NCBI GenBank assembly: GCA_017744315.1
Contig: JAGIBN010000003.1
Span: 124,001 to 188,000, forward strand
DNA: 64,000 nt
Direction of reading: 5' to 3'
Origin: Porphyrobacter sp.
GTDB lineage: Bacteria; Pseudomonadota; Alphaproteobacteria; Sphingomonadales; Sphingomonadaceae
This document shows, in pieces, positions 47,146-60,580 of the stretch. Below the pieces are notes generated by a model. The model was given only the letters and a program-made list of their open reading frames with translations, was not told the origin of the DNA and searched no databases. Positions within the stretch are counted from its first letter, which is position 1, and each line of letters begins with the position of its first letter. The position numbers and the translations under genes are program-made.

Positions 47146-47601
47146 ATGCGCATGACGTGGGTAGCTGCAGCGGCCCTAGGCATCGGTACGGCGGTGCTGG
47201 CCCAGGAAATCGTCGAGATTCCGGCGGACGAGGTCGACATCTCGAAGCCGGAGGATCTCTACAAGCTCCCTCCCGGCCGCTGGCATCTCGCCAAGCAGCT
47301 CTGGGCCGGATCGGAACCCTGCATGCCGACCCAGTGCGAGGCCGGGTTCACCTCGGGCGACCTGGTCGTCAGTGCCGAGCACAACGCCGGCAGGGTGACG
47401 ATAATCGCGGCTCTTCGAGGATGCCCCTCCACGGCGTTCAGCGAACTCGATATTGGCGACAAGGCTTCCGGCTCGGAACGCAGCAAGGTCGCCAAGCAGG
47501 TGCAAAGGGTGGTCAAGGGTCTGGGCAAGACCTGCAAGGTCACCCCACCCACTGTCCCTGCGCTAACCGGCGACTGGCTGTTTCCCGACAAGGCCGCTTG
47601 A
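47146..47601 (+). CDS. Hypothetical exported protein
   Basis: A 151-residue protein with a short signal peptide, MRMTWVAAAALGIGTAVLAQ. The mature part contains LYKLPPGRWHLAKQLWAGSEPCMPTQCEAGFTSGDLVVSAEH and two further cysteines (GCPS, KTCK), suggesting two disulphides in the periplasm. No family is recognised. The start at 47146 has GGGAG nine bases upstream; an earlier in-frame start is rejected because it would mask the signal peptide. It precedes the META-domain lipoprotein gene by 27 bp and is probably co-transcribed with it. Confidence 0.7.
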   Translation: MRMTWVAAAALGIGTAVLAQEIVEIPADEVDISKPEDLYKLPPGRWHLAKQLWAGSEPCMPTQCEAGFTSGDLVVSAEHNAGRVTIIAALRGCPSTAFSELDIGDKASGSERSKVAKQVQRVVKGLGKTCKVTPPTVPALTGDWLFPDKAA

Positions 47602-47628
47602 GGCCGATCCCAGGCAAAGGAGATCCTA

Positions 47629-48063
47629 ATGCGAGCCCTCAAATCCCTAGGCGTTCTGTTACCGCTGGCCGCGCTCGCCGCGTGCGCAACCTCGGACCAG
47701 TCTACCACCGGTCCGCAATCGCTTTCTGGCAATGCCTGGACGCTGTCCTACTTCCAGTCCGCCGATGAAGCGAAGGGCCGGGAAACCCCGCCGCGCCCCG
47801 AGAACTACTCGGTCGAGTTCATGACCGACGGCACCGCCGCCTTCCGCCTCGACTGCAATCGCCTCACCAGCCAGTGGGCGAGCACCACCAGCGGCACGAT
47901 TTCGTTCAGCCCCGGCGCGATGACGCGGGCGTTCTGCGGCGAGACCGCTTGGGATACGCGGATCGCTCGCGATCTCGCATCGGTCCGGAACTACACGATT
48001 GTCGGCGACACCCTCAGCCTCACGATGGCCGGAGAGTCGGGGACTTACGTGTGGAAGCGGTGA
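47629..48063 (+). CDS. META-domain lipoprotein
   Basis: A 144-residue lipoprotein with a signal ending in LAAC (Cys19). The mature domain, GNAWTLSYFQSAD...YSVEFMTDGTAAFRLDCNRLTSQWASTTSGTISF, followed by MTRAFC and DTLSLTMAGESGTYVWKR, fits the META/HslJ-like fold with its conserved DCNR motif and paired cysteines. HslJ relatives are linked to heat-shock and novobiocin tolerance; the role here is unknown. It follows the hypothetical exported protein closely and ends at a palindromic repeat. Confidence 0.82.
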   Translation: MRALKSLGVLLPLAALAACATSDQSTTGPQSLSGNAWTLSYFQSADEAKGRETPPRPENYSVEFMTDGTAAFRLDCNRLTSQWASTTSGTISFSPGAMTRAFCGETAWDTRIARDLASVRNYTIVGDTLSLTMAGESGTYVWKR

Positions 48064-48073
48064 CAGACCCAGG

Positions 48074-48184
48074 GCAGCATGGTGGAGGGCACGGGCCGCC
48101 AAGCGCTCCCTTGAGAGGTTAGAACACGTCGAGGGTGCCCCTCCACCAACCTGCGGTTGGTCCCCCTCCCCGTTTCGGGGAGGA
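48074..48184. repeat. Palindromic CCTCCCC-type intergenic repeat
   Basis: GGTGGAGGGCAC near 48080 and GGTGCCCCTCCACC near 48135 face each other. They are followed by the stems ACCAACC-tgc-GGTTGGT and CCTCCCC-gtttc-GGGGAGG. The sequence vocabulary matches the nested palindrome at 36909-37052, indicating a dispersed repeat family. It separates the convergent META lipoprotein and lptA genes and could serve as their terminator. Confidence 0.55.
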
Positions 48185-48190
48185 ATGGGC

Positions 48191-48739
48191 TTACTTCGTC
48201 GGAACCGAGAACGTCCCCGAAACCCGCCCGCTCTGCGAACCGCGCGGACCGGCGCCGCCGTCGACGGTCGACAGGCCGCTGTTGAGGTCGATGACCAGGC
48301 GTCCGCCATTGAGCGTATCGGTCCCGCGCTTGAGCGAGACCCCGCCCGACAGGATGATGACCCGCCGGTTGAAGTCATAGACCCCGGCCGCGCCCTTCGC
48401 GACCTCGTCGCCGCGGGTCACGGTCACGCCGCCGGTCGCGTCGATCCGCTGGATCTGGAGCGATTCCTCGTTGGTGTAGGCCACCGTCGTGCGCGCGGCC
48501 GTCAACTGCAGGTCGCCCTGGTTGATGACGACATTGCCCGACAGGATCACACGGCTCTGCCGGCCCTGCAGTTCGATCCGGTCGGCCGCGTAGTTGACCG
48601 GCTGGTTCGAATTGAAGCCCGCGATCCCCTGAGCCCCCGCCAGCGAGGAAAAACACAGCGCCACGAGGCCCGCTGCGGCAAAGGCCCCCGCGAACGAGCG
48701 CGCGGCAAGGCTGGAAAGCGAACGATTGCTGACGGTCAT
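48191..48739 (-). CDS. lptA: LptA-like periplasmic LPS-transport protein
   Basis: A 182-residue OstA/LptA-domain protein that bridges inner and outer membranes in lipopolysaccharide (here probably glycosphingolipid or LPS-like) export. The signal ends near SSLAGAQG. Repeated beta-strand signatures: PVNYAADRIELQGRQSRVILSGNVVINQGDLQLTAARTTVAY, then GGVTVTRGDEVAKGAAGVYDFNRRVIILSGGVSLKRGTDTLNGGRLVIDLNSG. The start ATG overlaps the lptC stop (ATGA), confirming the pair. lptB is not in the window. Confidence 0.92.
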   Translation of the reverse strand: MTVSNRSLSSLAARSFAGAFAAAGLVALCFSSLAGAQGIAGFNSNQPVNYAADRIELQGRQSRVILSGNVVINQGDLQLTAARTTVAYTNEESLQIQRIDATGGVTVTRGDEVAKGAAGVYDFNRRVIILSGGVSLKRGTDTLNGGRLVIDLNSGLSTVDGGAGPRGSQSGRVSGTFSVPTK

Positions 48740-49425
48740 CGAGCGGTCCTTACGCGGGCGGCGGGTTCTTGCAAGACCGTGGTCATGTCACCCATCTGGC
48801 CGGGCACCATCCGCAACCGGGCGTTGCCGTCTAGTGCGACCATGCGTTCTTCGAGGTCGGCCTCGATCCGGTCGGCAGAGAACGTCCCTGCAGGAACCGC
48901 TCCCTGAACCCCTCCCGCCCCGTGGACGGTGCGGTTCGGGAGGTCGACCGAAACGTTGCGCATAACCATGTTGTAGCCATCGGCGGCGTTGAAGCGAACT
49001 AGGCCGTCGAACGCGACCCGCTGGTCTTCGATGTAATAGCGCCCGGCTGGCGCGACCAGCAGGGCCGGCCCACCGGTGAGCTGCATCTTGGCCGTCAGGT
49101 TCGAGAGCTGGACCACGGGATCGGTGGCGCTGTGCTGGACCGCCTCGCCCGCCTGCAGCGTGTAGGGCCGATCCTTGTTGTCCCGCCCGCGATACATCGC
49201 GTTGTCGACGCGCAGGCGATCGTCGGCGATTTCGGCTTTGTTGCGGTCGAGCATGAAGCTGACTTCGCCGCGCGGCCCGAGCGGGGTGATCAGCATCAGC
49301 GCGGCGACAGCGCCGACCAGCGCCGGCAGGCCGATCGCGAGCAGCCGGATCGTCCGGTCGAACGAACCGCCCGGTGCGGCAAACGCCCGGCGCCGGTCGC
49401 GGATATTGTCGGCTTGCTGGCTCAT
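48736..49425 (-). CDS. lptC: LptC-like inner-membrane LPS-transport protein
   Basis: A 229-residue bitopic protein. One membrane helix (about residues 26-48, RLLAIGLPALVGAVAALMLITPL) is followed by a periplasmic OstA-like jellyroll: RVDNAMYRGRDNKDRPYTLQAGEAVQ, DPVVQLSNLTAKMQL and TFSADRIEADLEERMVALDGNARLRM. It receives lipid A-type glycolipid from LptBFG and passes it to LptA. It is translationally coupled to lptA downstream. Confidence 0.9.
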   Translation of the reverse strand: MSQQADNIRDRRRAFAAPGGSFDRTIRLLAIGLPALVGAVAALMLITPLGPRGEVSFMLDRNKAEIADDRLRVDNAMYRGRDNKDRPYTLQAGEAVQHSATDPVVQLSNLTAKMQLTGGPALLVAPAGRYYIEDQRVAFDGLVRFNAADGYNMVMRNVSVDLPNRTVHGAGGVQGAVPAGTFSADRIEADLEERMVALDGNARLRMVPGQMGDMTTVLQEPAARVRTAR

Positions 49426-49467
49426 CGCTTCTTACCGGTAATGATCTGGGCCGGTTAGGCCGTAAAC

Positions 49468-50085
49468 TCAGTCGTGAGTGAAAATGTCCTTGTCGGCCCA
49501 GCCCGAGAGATCGAGCGTGGCGCGCGTCGGCAGGAAATCGAAACAGGCCTGGGCCATCCCGGTGCGCCCTTCGCGGGCGAGCCGCAGCTTGAAGATCTCT
49601 ACCATGCGATGGAGATAGCGCACGTCCGACGCGGCGTATTCGCGCTGCGCGTCATTGATGACCGGGGCGCCCCAGTCGCTCGACTGCTGCTGCTTGGAAA
49701 TCTCTTCGCCGAGCAGTTCGCGGACCAAATCCTTGAGCCCGTGTCGGTCGGTGTAGGTCCGCGTCATCTTGCTGGCGATCTTGGTGCAGAACACCGGCGC
49801 GGCCATCACGCCGAGGTAATGCTGGATCGCTGCCAGGTCGAAGCGGGCGAAGTGATAGAGCTTCACCCGCGCCGGATCGGCCAATACGGCCTTCAGGTTC
49901 GGCGCGTCGTAGGCGCTGCCCACGGCGAAGCGGACCAGGTGTTCGTCACCCCGCCCGTCGCTGATCTGGACCAGACACAACCGGTCACGCGGGGTGATGA
50001 GCCCCATCGTTTCGGTGTCGACCGCGACCGGCCCGGGCGCGAGCACGCCTTCGGGGAGGTCTTCTTCGTGAAAATAGACTGCCAT
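49468..50085 (-). CDS. rnd: RNase D-type 3'-5' exonuclease
   Basis: A 205-residue protein consisting only of the DEDDy exonuclease domain, without the HRDC domain of full-length RNase D. Motif Exo I is VAVDTETMGL (Asp23, Glu25), Exo II is YHFARFDLAAI, and Exo III is YAASDVRYL with Tyr and Asp. GLKDLVRELLGEEISKQQQSSDW is the characteristic linker. It trims RNA 3' ends, probably tRNA. The start at 50085 is chosen as the family N-terminus; an in-frame 22-residue extension is unlikely. It lies just upstream of lptC, as in many sphingomonads. Confidence 0.92.
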   Translation of the reverse strand: MAVYFHEEDLPEGVLAPGPVAVDTETMGLITPRDRLCLVQISDGRGDEHLVRFAVGSAYDAPNLKAVLADPARVKLYHFARFDLAAIQHYLGVMAAPVFCTKIASKMTRTYTDRHGLKDLVRELLGEEISKQQQSSDWGAPVINDAQREYAASDVRYLHRMVEIFKLRLAREGRTGMAQACFDFLPTRATLDLSGWADKDIFTHD

Positions 50086-50165
50086 TCCGGGCAGCCTTAG
50101 GCGGATTGGGGATAGAGGGAAAGAGGCGCTGGTCGCCCTTGGCTCCGGCACCTAGTTTGGCCGCG

Positions 50166-50843
50166 ATGAGCGAGACTGTTCCCGATAGCTGGCGCCCGGC
50201 GCTCGATGCCGTGCTGCAGACCCCCGAAGCGCGGCGGCTCGGTGGCTGGCTCAAGCAGGAAGAGGCGAGCGGCAAGGCGATCTTCCCGCCACGCGGCCAG
50301 CGCCTGCGCGCGCTCGAGCTGACCCCCCTCGACGAGGTGCGGGTCGTGATCCTGGGGCAGGATCCCTATCACGGGCCCGGACAGGCGCATGGGCTGTCGT
50401 TCTCGGTGCCGGAGGGGGTGCAGGTGCCGCCTTCGCTGGTGAACATCTACAAGGAGCTGGAGAGCGATCTCGGCATTGCCCGGCGTTCGAGCGGAAACCT
50501 TGAACACTGGGCGAACCAGGGTGTGCTGTTGCTCAACAACTCGCTGACAGTCGAGGCGGGTCAGGCCGGCAGCCATGCGGGCAAGGGCTGGGACGCGATC
50601 ACCGACGCCGCGGTGGCTGCCGTAGCTCAGCGCGAGGCGCCGAGCGTGTTCATCCTCTGGGGCAATCACGCGCGCAAGAAGGCCGCGCGGGTGGCGGAGC
50701 TTGGAGCAGGTACGCGCCATTTGGTGCTGACCTCGCCGCACCCCAGCCCGCTTTCGGCCTATGCGGGGTTCTTCGGGTCGAAGCCGTTCAGCAAGGCCAA
50801 TGCGTTTCTCGAGGCGCAGGGCAGGGGCGCGATCGACTGGTGA
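50166..50843 (+). CDS. ung: Uracil-DNA glycosylase (family 1)
   Basis: A 225-residue family-1 uracil-DNA glycosylase that removes uracil from DNA to start base-excision repair. The catalytic motif GQDPYHGPGQAHGLSFSV carries the water-activating Asp66. NQGVLLLNNSLTV is the uracil-pocket Asn motif, and HPSPLSAYAGFFGSKPFSKAN is the DNA-intercalation loop with its catalytic His. The start at 50166 is the ATG that gives normal length; an upstream in-frame extension is rejected. It diverges from rnd. Confidence 0.96.
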   Translation: MSETVPDSWRPALDAVLQTPEARRLGGWLKQEEASGKAIFPPRGQRLRALELTPLDEVRVVILGQDPYHGPGQAHGLSFSVPEGVQVPPSLVNIYKELESDLGIARRSSGNLEHWANQGVLLLNNSLTVEAGQAGSHAGKGWDAITDAAVAAVAQREAPSVFILWGNHARKKAARVAELGAGTRHLVLTSPHPSPLSAYAGFFGSKPFSKANAFLEAQGRGAIDW

Positions 50844-50849
50844 TCCTCC

Positions 50850-51770
50850 CTAAGCCGCTTCTTCCAGCCCCATCCACTTGTACGCGCTGGTCTCCGGCCC
50901 GCTTTCATTGACGGTCGTTCGGCGCATGTCGCGGCGGTAATCGTTCGAGAGCAGCGGAGTGGCCGCATGCATCGTGCAGCGGTTGTCCCAGATCACCAGG
51001 TCATGCTGTCGCCAGTGGTGGCGGTAGATGTACTTGGCCTGCGTGGCGTGAGTGTAGAGTTGTTCGACCAGGGTCTCGCCCAGGGTCTCGTCGAGGCCGA
51101 TCACGCCGATGCAATGGCCGCCGACGTAGAGCGCCTTGCGACCGTAGGGCATCTGGCGGACGAGCGGATGGTCGACCGGGGGGAACGGGATGACCTTGCG
51201 CATCTCGGGCGTGATCTCGCCTTTAAGTCCGGCGCGGCGGCGGCCTTCCCAGAAGTCGTGGACGCCGATCAGGTCCTCGATCTGGATCTTGGTACTGCCC
51301 GGGAGGTCGTCATAGGCGGCGCGGGCATCGGCGAACAGCGTGTCGCCTCCGGCCTCCGGCGGCGGGGTTTCGTGGCCGAGCAGCAGCGACCACTTGGTCG
51401 GCATGGTGTGGAACGAGCTGTCGGTGTGGAACCGCTCGGCGCCCTGGGCCAGCTTGTAGCCTTCCGAGCCGTAGGCGATGATCTCGCCGTCCTTGTCGAG
51501 GTTGCCGGCGTAGAACAGGTCGAGGTCGATCTTGCGCTTGCCCATCGGGCGCGCGGCACCGGGAATGCGGCTGGGGATTTCGAGCGGGCCGAAGGCGCGG
51601 CTGAAGCGCTTGTGCTGCTCGTCGCTGATCCGCGCGTCGCGGATGACCAGTATCCCGTACTGCGCCATCGCCGACTCCACCGTGTCGATGAGTTCGGGCC
51701 CTGGCTCTTGCGCAAGGTCGGCGCCGGTCAACTCGGCGGCGAAAAGGGGGTGCAGCGGGGTCACTTCCAT
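50850..51770 (-). CDS. TfdA/TauD-family 2-oxoglutarate dioxygenase
   Basis: A 306-residue Fe(II)/2-oxoglutarate dioxygenase closer to TfdA than the copy at 5211. It begins MEVTPLHPLFAAELTGADL, the standard TfdA N-terminus. RFHTDSSF gives His115 and Asp117, and CTMHAATPLLSNDYRRDMRRTTV gives the distal His268 and the 2-oxoglutarate Arg. Substrates in this group include aryloxyacetates and related acids. The start at 51770 lacks a strong ribosome site; the in-frame region upstream overlaps the divergent MarR gene and is rejected. Control by that MarR regulator is likely. Confidence 0.9.
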   Translation of the reverse strand: MEVTPLHPLFAAELTGADLAQEPGPELIDTVESAMAQYGILVIRDARISDEQHKRFSRAFGPLEIPSRIPGAARPMGKRKIDLDLFYAGNLDKDGEIIAYGSEGYKLAQGAERFHTDSSFHTMPTKWSLLLGHETPPPEAGGDTLFADARAAYDDLPGSTKIQIEDLIGVHDFWEGRRRAGLKGEITPEMRKVIPFPPVDHPLVRQMPYGRKALYVGGHCIGVIGLDETLGETLVEQLYTHATQAKYIYRHHWRQHDLVIWDNRCTMHAATPLLSNDYRRDMRRTTVNESGPETSAYKWMGLEEAA

Positions 51771-51787
51771 GTGCGGGAAATAGTTGA

Positions 51788-51805
51788 TTGGAACAACTGT
51801 TGCAA
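51788..51805. promoter_or_regulatory. Likely MarR operator TTGGAACAACTGTTGCAA
   Basis: An imperfect 18-bp palindrome (14 of 18 positions symmetric) lies in the gap between the divergent TfdA-like and MarR genes. MarR proteins usually bind such sites to repress both neighbours. It is unrelated to the TTGTATGC operator family. Confidence 0.5.
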
Positions 51806-51835
51806 AAGGAACCGCCTCGGCCGACACGGTTGGGC

Positions 51836-52279
51836 GTGGAAAAGACACTTGATTGGGGGATCCTCGAAGGATCGGTCGGGCCGCGCGTGCGGCTGTTGCG
51901 CAATGCCTTGTCGGCGCGTTCGATTGCGGTCTCGGCGCCGCATGGCTTGCCGACAGGATCGCTGACGGTTCTGGCGTTGATCGCGGCCAATCCCGGCAGC
52001 TCGCAAAGTGCATTGGCCAAGCGCTCAGGGCTCAACAAGTCGGCGCTGGTCGGGATCGTCGATCAGCTCGAAACGCGAGGGCTGGTAGAGCGGGGGCGGG
52101 TGGCGAACGACCGCCGGCGCTATCAGGTCTCGGTTACCGCCGAGGGAGAGCGCACGATGCAGACGCTGTTCGCGGCAGTGAACGCAGAGGAGGACTCGAT
52201 CCGTGGCGCACTGGGGGTGCGGGACATGGCGACGTTGCTGGGCCTGCTCGACCGGGCAATCGAGTCTTTGGAAAGCTGA
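51836..52279 (+). CDS. MarR-family transcriptional regulator
   Basis: A 147-residue winged-helix regulator. SLTVLALIAANPGSSQSALAKRSGLNKSALVGIVDQLETRGLVERGRVANDRRRYQVSVTAEGE is the MarR recognition helix and wing, with the DRR motif. Helical dimerisation segments flank it. It would sense a small, probably phenolic or carboxylic, ligand. The start is probably the GTG at 51836; a TTG at 51788 overlaps the palindrome and is less likely. In SYK-6 the MarR-type DesR represses ligM and desA, so this gene is a candidate, though unproven, regulator for more than its dioxygenase neighbour. Confidence 0.88.
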   Translation: MEKTLDWGILEGSVGPRVRLLRNALSARSIAVSAPHGLPTGSLTVLALIAANPGSSQSALAKRSGLNKSALVGIVDQLETRGLVERGRVANDRRRYQVSVTAEGERTMQTLFAAVNAEEDSIRGALGVRDMATLLGLLDRAIESLES

Positions 52280-52288
52280 CCTCGCCCG

Positions 52289-52651
52289 TCAGGGCAACAG
52301 CGTTCCGTTGGTCTCGCGCACCGGTATGCCGACCGGGTCGAAGCCTTCTAGGCAGAACACGTTGATCCCGTAGTGGTCGGGCAACATGCGCTTCTTGTGG
52401 AACGGGTAGATGCCGCAAGTGCCGCAAAAGAAGTGGCGGGCGACCTGGGTGTGGAACCCGTATTCGCGCAGTTCGTCTTCACCGGCGAGCAGTTCGAAGC
52501 AATTCTCGTGCACGGCGACCATCAGGGCGTTCTTGCGCTTGCAGATTGAGCAGTCGCAAGTGGTCAGCTCGGGAAAGTCCGTTGTCACGGCGAAGCGCAC
52601 CGCGCCGCAGTGGCAGCTTCCTTCGTAGCGGGTTGGGAGGCGGGAGCTCAT
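52289..52651 (-). CDS. GFA-domain (CENP-V/S-hydroxymethyl-glutathione synthase-like) zinc protein
   Basis: A 120-residue GFA-domain protein. The zinc-binding cysteines are in the expected pattern: GSCHCGAVRF (Cys13, Cys15), TCDCSICKRK (Cys32, Cys34, Cys37), and FFCGTCGIYPF (Cys76, Cys79). Gfa was described as accelerating glutathione-formaldehyde adduct formation, but most relatives have no proven role. In a methoxyarene degrader a formaldehyde link is tempting, but the gene is common and unlinked here. The start at 52651 is preceded by GGGAGAT; a much longer in-frame extension lies inside gltD and is rejected. Confidence 0.87.
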   Translation of the reverse strand: MSSRLPTRYEGSCHCGAVRFAVTTDFPELTTCDCSICKRKNALMVAVHENCFELLAGEDELREYGFHTQVARHFFCGTCGIYPFHKKRMLPDHYGINVFCLEGFDPVGIPVRETNGTLLP

Positions 52652-52674
52652 TTTGCTGATCTCCCGCCCAAACC

Positions 52675-54111
52675 TCAGCGCGGCAGTTCGCTCACGCCCA
52701 TCAGCGCCTCGTCCACCGCGCGGGCGCACTGGCGTCCTTCGCGGATGGCCCAGACGATCAGCGACTGGCCCCGGCGCATGTCGCCGCAAGCGAAGACGTT
52801 TTCTTCCGAAGTGGCATAGTCGATCACATTGGCGTCGACGTTGCCGCGGTCGGTCAGCTTGACGCCCGACTGGGCGATCATGCCCGGCTTCTTCGGACCG
52901 AGGAAACCCATCGCCAGGAAGATCAGGTCCGCCTTGATCACGAACTCGCTGCCCGGGACTTCCTGCATCTGGCCGTTGACCCACTCGATGCGGGCGCACT
53001 TGAGGCCGGTGACCTGGCCGTTCTCGCCGACCACTTCCTTGGTCAGGACCGACCAGTCGCGATCGACGCCCTCTTCGTGGCTGGAAGAGGTGCGCAGCTT
53101 CATCGGCCAGTCGGGCCAGGTCAGCTGCTTGTTTTCCTTCTCCGGCGGCTTGGGCATGATCTCGATCTGGGTCACGCTGTTGGCGCCCTGGCGGTTCGAG
53201 GTGCCGACACAGTCGGAGCCGGTGTCACCGCCGCCGATCACGATCACGTCCTTGCCGGTGGCGACGAGCGTGCCGCGCGGAGCCGCGCGCTCTTCAGCGT
53301 CGCCGGCGTTGCGCTTGTTCTGCTGGGTCAGGAACTCCATCGCCAGGCGCACGCCCGGCAGTTCCGAACCCGGAATGGTCAGCGGACGCGCGTCCTCGGC
53401 GCCGCCGGCCAGGACCACGGCATCGAAGTTCTCGCGCAGCGACTTCATCGAGACGTCGACGCCCACTTCGGTGCTGGTCTTGAAGGTCACACCCTCGGCT
53501 TCCATCTGCACGGCGCGCCGGTTGATGAGGTGCTTTTCCATCTTGAAGTCGGGGATGCCGTAGCGGAGCAGGCCACCCACGCGGTCGGCCTTCTCGAACA
53601 CCGTCACCGAATGGCCGGCACGGGCGAGCTGCTGCGCCGCAGCGAGGCCGGCCGGGCCCGAGCCGATCACGGCCACGCTCTTGCCGGTCTTGTGCGCGGG
53701 CACTTGCGGCTCGATCCAGCCTTCCTTCCACCCGCGATCGACGATGGCGCATTCGATCGACTTGATGGTCACCGGCTGGTCGATGATGTTCAGCGTGCAG
53801 CTCGCCTCGCACGGGGCGGGGCAGACGCGGCCGGTGAATTCCGGGAAGTTGTTGGTCGAATGCAGGTTGTCCAGCGCCTCGCGCCAGTCGCTTTCATAGA
53901 CCAGGTGGTTCCAGTCCGGGATCATGTTGTTCACCGGACAGCCGTTGTGACAGTACGGAATCCCGCAATCCATGCAGCGCGCTGCCTGGTTCTTGATCCC
54001 CTCTTCACTGTGAGGAACCACGAATTCCCGATAGTGGCCGATCCGCTCCTGCGGATCCGCATAGCCACGATCCTGCCGATCGACTTCGAGGAAGCCCGTT
54101 ACCTTACCCAT
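52675..54111 (-). CDS. gltD: Glutamate synthase (NADPH) small subunit
   Basis: A 478-residue FAD/Fe-S protein. It feeds electrons from NADPH to GltB for the synthesis of glutamate from glutamine and 2-oxoglutarate. N-terminal Fe-S cysteines occur in [18 protein letters not shown] and CPAPCEASC. The FAD-binding loop is [16 protein letters not shown], the NADPH site [11 protein letters not shown], and the C-terminal FAD motif [18 protein letters not shown]. The gene lies 12 bp downstream of gltB. Confidence 0.96.
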   Translation of the reverse strand: MGKVTGFLEVDRQDRGYADPQERIGHYREFVVPHSEEGIKNQAARCMDCGIPYCHNGCPVNNMIPDWNHLVYESDWREALDNLHSTNNFPEFTGRVCPAPCEASCTLNIIDQPVTIKSIECAIVDRGWKEGWIEPQVPAHKTGKSVAVIGSGPAGLAAAQQLARAGHSVTVFEKADRVGGLLRYGIPDFKMEKHLINRRAVQMEAEGVTFKTSTEVGVDVSMKSLRENFDAVVLAGGAEDARPLTIPGSELPGVRLAMEFLTQQNKRNAGDAEERAAPRGTLVATGKDVIVIGGGDTGSDCVGTSNRQGANSVTQIEIMPKPPEKENKQLTWPDWPMKLRTSSSHEEGVDRDWSVLTKEVVGENGQVTGLKCARIEWVNGQMQEVPGSEFVIKADLIFLAMGFLGPKKPGMIAQSGVKLTDRGNVDANVIDYATSEENVFACGDMRRGQSLIVWAIREGRQCARAVDEALMGVSELPR

Positions 54112-54123
54112 TTCGTGTAACCC

Positions 54124-58767
<4,644 letters not shown>

Positions 58768-58967
58768 ACTCGTCTTCCTGTTTCGACCCGGGCGACCAAA
58801 CACTCGCTTCGGCGCCAGCCCAGTGCGGCAACGAAGCGCGACTCACCCGGCACTGGGTGCCTTCAAAAATGTCGCGAGGGCCCCCCATGGCGACAGGAAG
58901 GTGTTTTTGCAAGTTTCCGCTGACGCCAAAAATGGCGCGTTTCACCCTCGGACGGGTGCGGAGCGGC

Positions 58968-60554
58968 CTATGGATTGCCGCTCAACTGTTGCAGTTTGGC
59001 CAAGGCGGCGCGCAACGATGTTTCAGCATCGACGGTATCTGGCCGTTCTTGCGCTTTTTCCTGCTCGTGCGCGGGATCGGTTTCGACTTCGAGGTCAGTC
59101 TCGTCTTCTTCAATGCGGATGAAGTCGGACCTTGGGAGGGCAAAGGGATTCTTCATCTCAATGAGCGAGCCATAGGCGTCGCCCTCATCATCGAGTTCAG
59201 GTTCCGGCTCGAGATCCATATCGGGTTCGTCGAGATCCTGTTCAGACGCAGCCTTCACGAACGCGGCCGTGTGCAACGGGACGGAGAACCCCGGCGAGGG
59301 GCTGTCATCGCGCGCCTCGATGTTCAGATGCTTCAGCCAATCAAAGACGGGCGGGCGCTTGGCCGTCGGCTCTTCCACGGGCTGCGCCGCCTGCGACGTG
59401 ACCGGGGGCAGAGCAACCGGCTCTGGCTCGAGGACGAGAGGCCGAACGGGCGAAGGCCTCAAGTGCCGCGTCGACGCGAGCCATTCGCGACGTCTCCGCA
59501 CGGTGTCTGCAAAGCGTTCGACGAGCTGCGTGATATCGAGATCGTCCAGCGGCGTGCTTGGCGGAGCGGGCAGGACAGGATTGGTAGCCGGATCGGATGC
59601 GACCGCTACCGCGACCGCGACCGCCGGTTCCGGCTCGACCGCAGGTTCTACCTCAACCGCGACTTCAGGCTCAGCTACGGGCTCGACTTCGATCGTGGGT
59701 TCGGGTTCAACCACGGGCTCGACTTCGATCGTGGGTTCGGGTTCAACCACGGGCTCGATCTCGAGCTCAGCGACGGGCTCGACCTCGATCGTGGGTTCGG
59801 GTTCAACCACGGGTTCGATCTCGACCGCGGTCTCGAGTTCGAGCCATTCCGGAGACTCGACAGGTTCCAGCTCTTCCGGCTCCGAGATGGGCTCGACCGT
59901 CTGCGCCACCTCAATCGCTTCAGGGTCCGGCTCGACCACGGGCATCTCGATCGCCGCCGCCTCTTCGAAGACGTCTTCGGCCCTGCGCCATTCCTGGAAC
60001 CCGGGTTCTGGTGGCAGCACCTCCATGACGGGAGCATCCGGTGCAGGAGTGTAAGCCGGAGCGTAGTGATCTTGCGGTTCGGCGTAAGGGCTGATCTGAT
60101 CGATGGCCGGCCCGAGGTCGTTAATCGACAACGCGCGGCGGCGGCGTTGCGGATGCGGCGTTGTTTCAGTCGCGTCAGTCCCGTGGTCGGTCGCGATATT
60201 GAACCTCGTGCGCGACATGGGCGGCGTGTCGAGCTCGGCTTCATCACCCGAACCCCCACCCGCCCGGCGCGCAACCTTCAAACCGAGCCCGGCGCCAATC
60301 GCGCCGAGTACGAGCGCCACGATAAGCTTTGCCGTAAAGCCGAGTGGCGGCGCGGCGGCGGGGACCAGCGAAGAGAGGTGCGAAATCTCGGCCAGGCGCT
60401 CCAGCAGCGCGACCGGAATCAGCAAGCCGCCAAACCCAAGCAGGACCATGAACCACAGCGCTACGACTGCCGGGAACGCCGGGTGCCTGATGATGGAACC
60501 CGAACCGGAGTGTTTTGCGGAATTATCGCGACTTTTCTTGATCATGCTGTCCAT
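58968..60554 (-). CDS. Hypothetical membrane protein with long acidic Glu-Pro repeat region
   Basis: A 528-residue protein. Two N-terminal hydrophobic helices (about residues 25-50 and 67-90) are followed by a very long acidic, Pro-rich region with repeated VEPEPTIEVEP units and a C-terminal soluble segment containing LDITQLVERFADTVRRRREWLAS and FDWLKHLNIE. The DNA encoding the repeats holds 36-bp tandem copies. No family is recognised. Glu-Pro stalks of this kind occur in TonB-like and polar-localised proteins; there is no TonB C-terminal domain here. The start at 60554 (MDSMIKK) is likely but weakly supported. Confidence 0.65.
   Translation of the reverse strand: MDSMIKKSRDNSAKHSGSGSIIRHPAFPAVVALWFMVLLGFGGLLIPVALLERLAEISHLSSLVPAAAPPLGFTAKLIVALVLGAIGAGLGLKVARRAGGGSGDEAELDTPPMSRTRFNIATDHGTDATETTPHPQRRRRALSINDLGPAIDQISPYAEPQDHYAPAYTPAPDAPVMEVLPPEPGFQEWRRAEDVFEEAAAIEMPVVEPDPEAIEVAQTVEPISEPEELEPVESPEWLELETAVEIEPVVEPEPTIEVEPVAELEIEPVVEPEPTIEVEPVVEPEPTIEVEPVAEPEVAVEVEPAVEPEPAVAVAVAVASDPATNPVLPAPPSTPLDDLDITQLVERFADTVRRRREWLASTRHLRPSPVRPLVLEPEPVALPPVTSQAAQPVEEPTAKRPPVFDWLKHLNIEARDDSPSPGFSVPLHTAAFVKAASEQDLDEPDMDLEPEPELDDEGDAYGSLIEMKNPFALPRSDFIRIEEDETDLEVETDPAHEQEKAQERPDTVDAETSLRAALAKLQQLSGNP
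59677..59808. repeat. 36-bp tandem repeats encoding Glu-Pro units
   Basis: Two identical 36-bp copies lie at 59677-59712 and 59713-59748, each beginning ACGGGCTCGACTTCGATCG. A 24-bp partial copy follows, then a third copy with one change at 59773-59808. The unit encodes a 12-residue VEPEPTIEVEP-type repeat on the minus strand. Identical adjacent copies suggest recent slippage and possible length variation between strains. Confidence 0.8.
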
Positions 60555-60580
60555 GGTTGTGGCATTTCTGGCCCGCCGTG

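Noticed and set aside
52652..52999. Long upstream extension of the GFA protein
   Set aside because: It overlaps gltD in another frame and is Arg/Gly-rich noise; the ATG at 52651 gives a typical GFA domain length.
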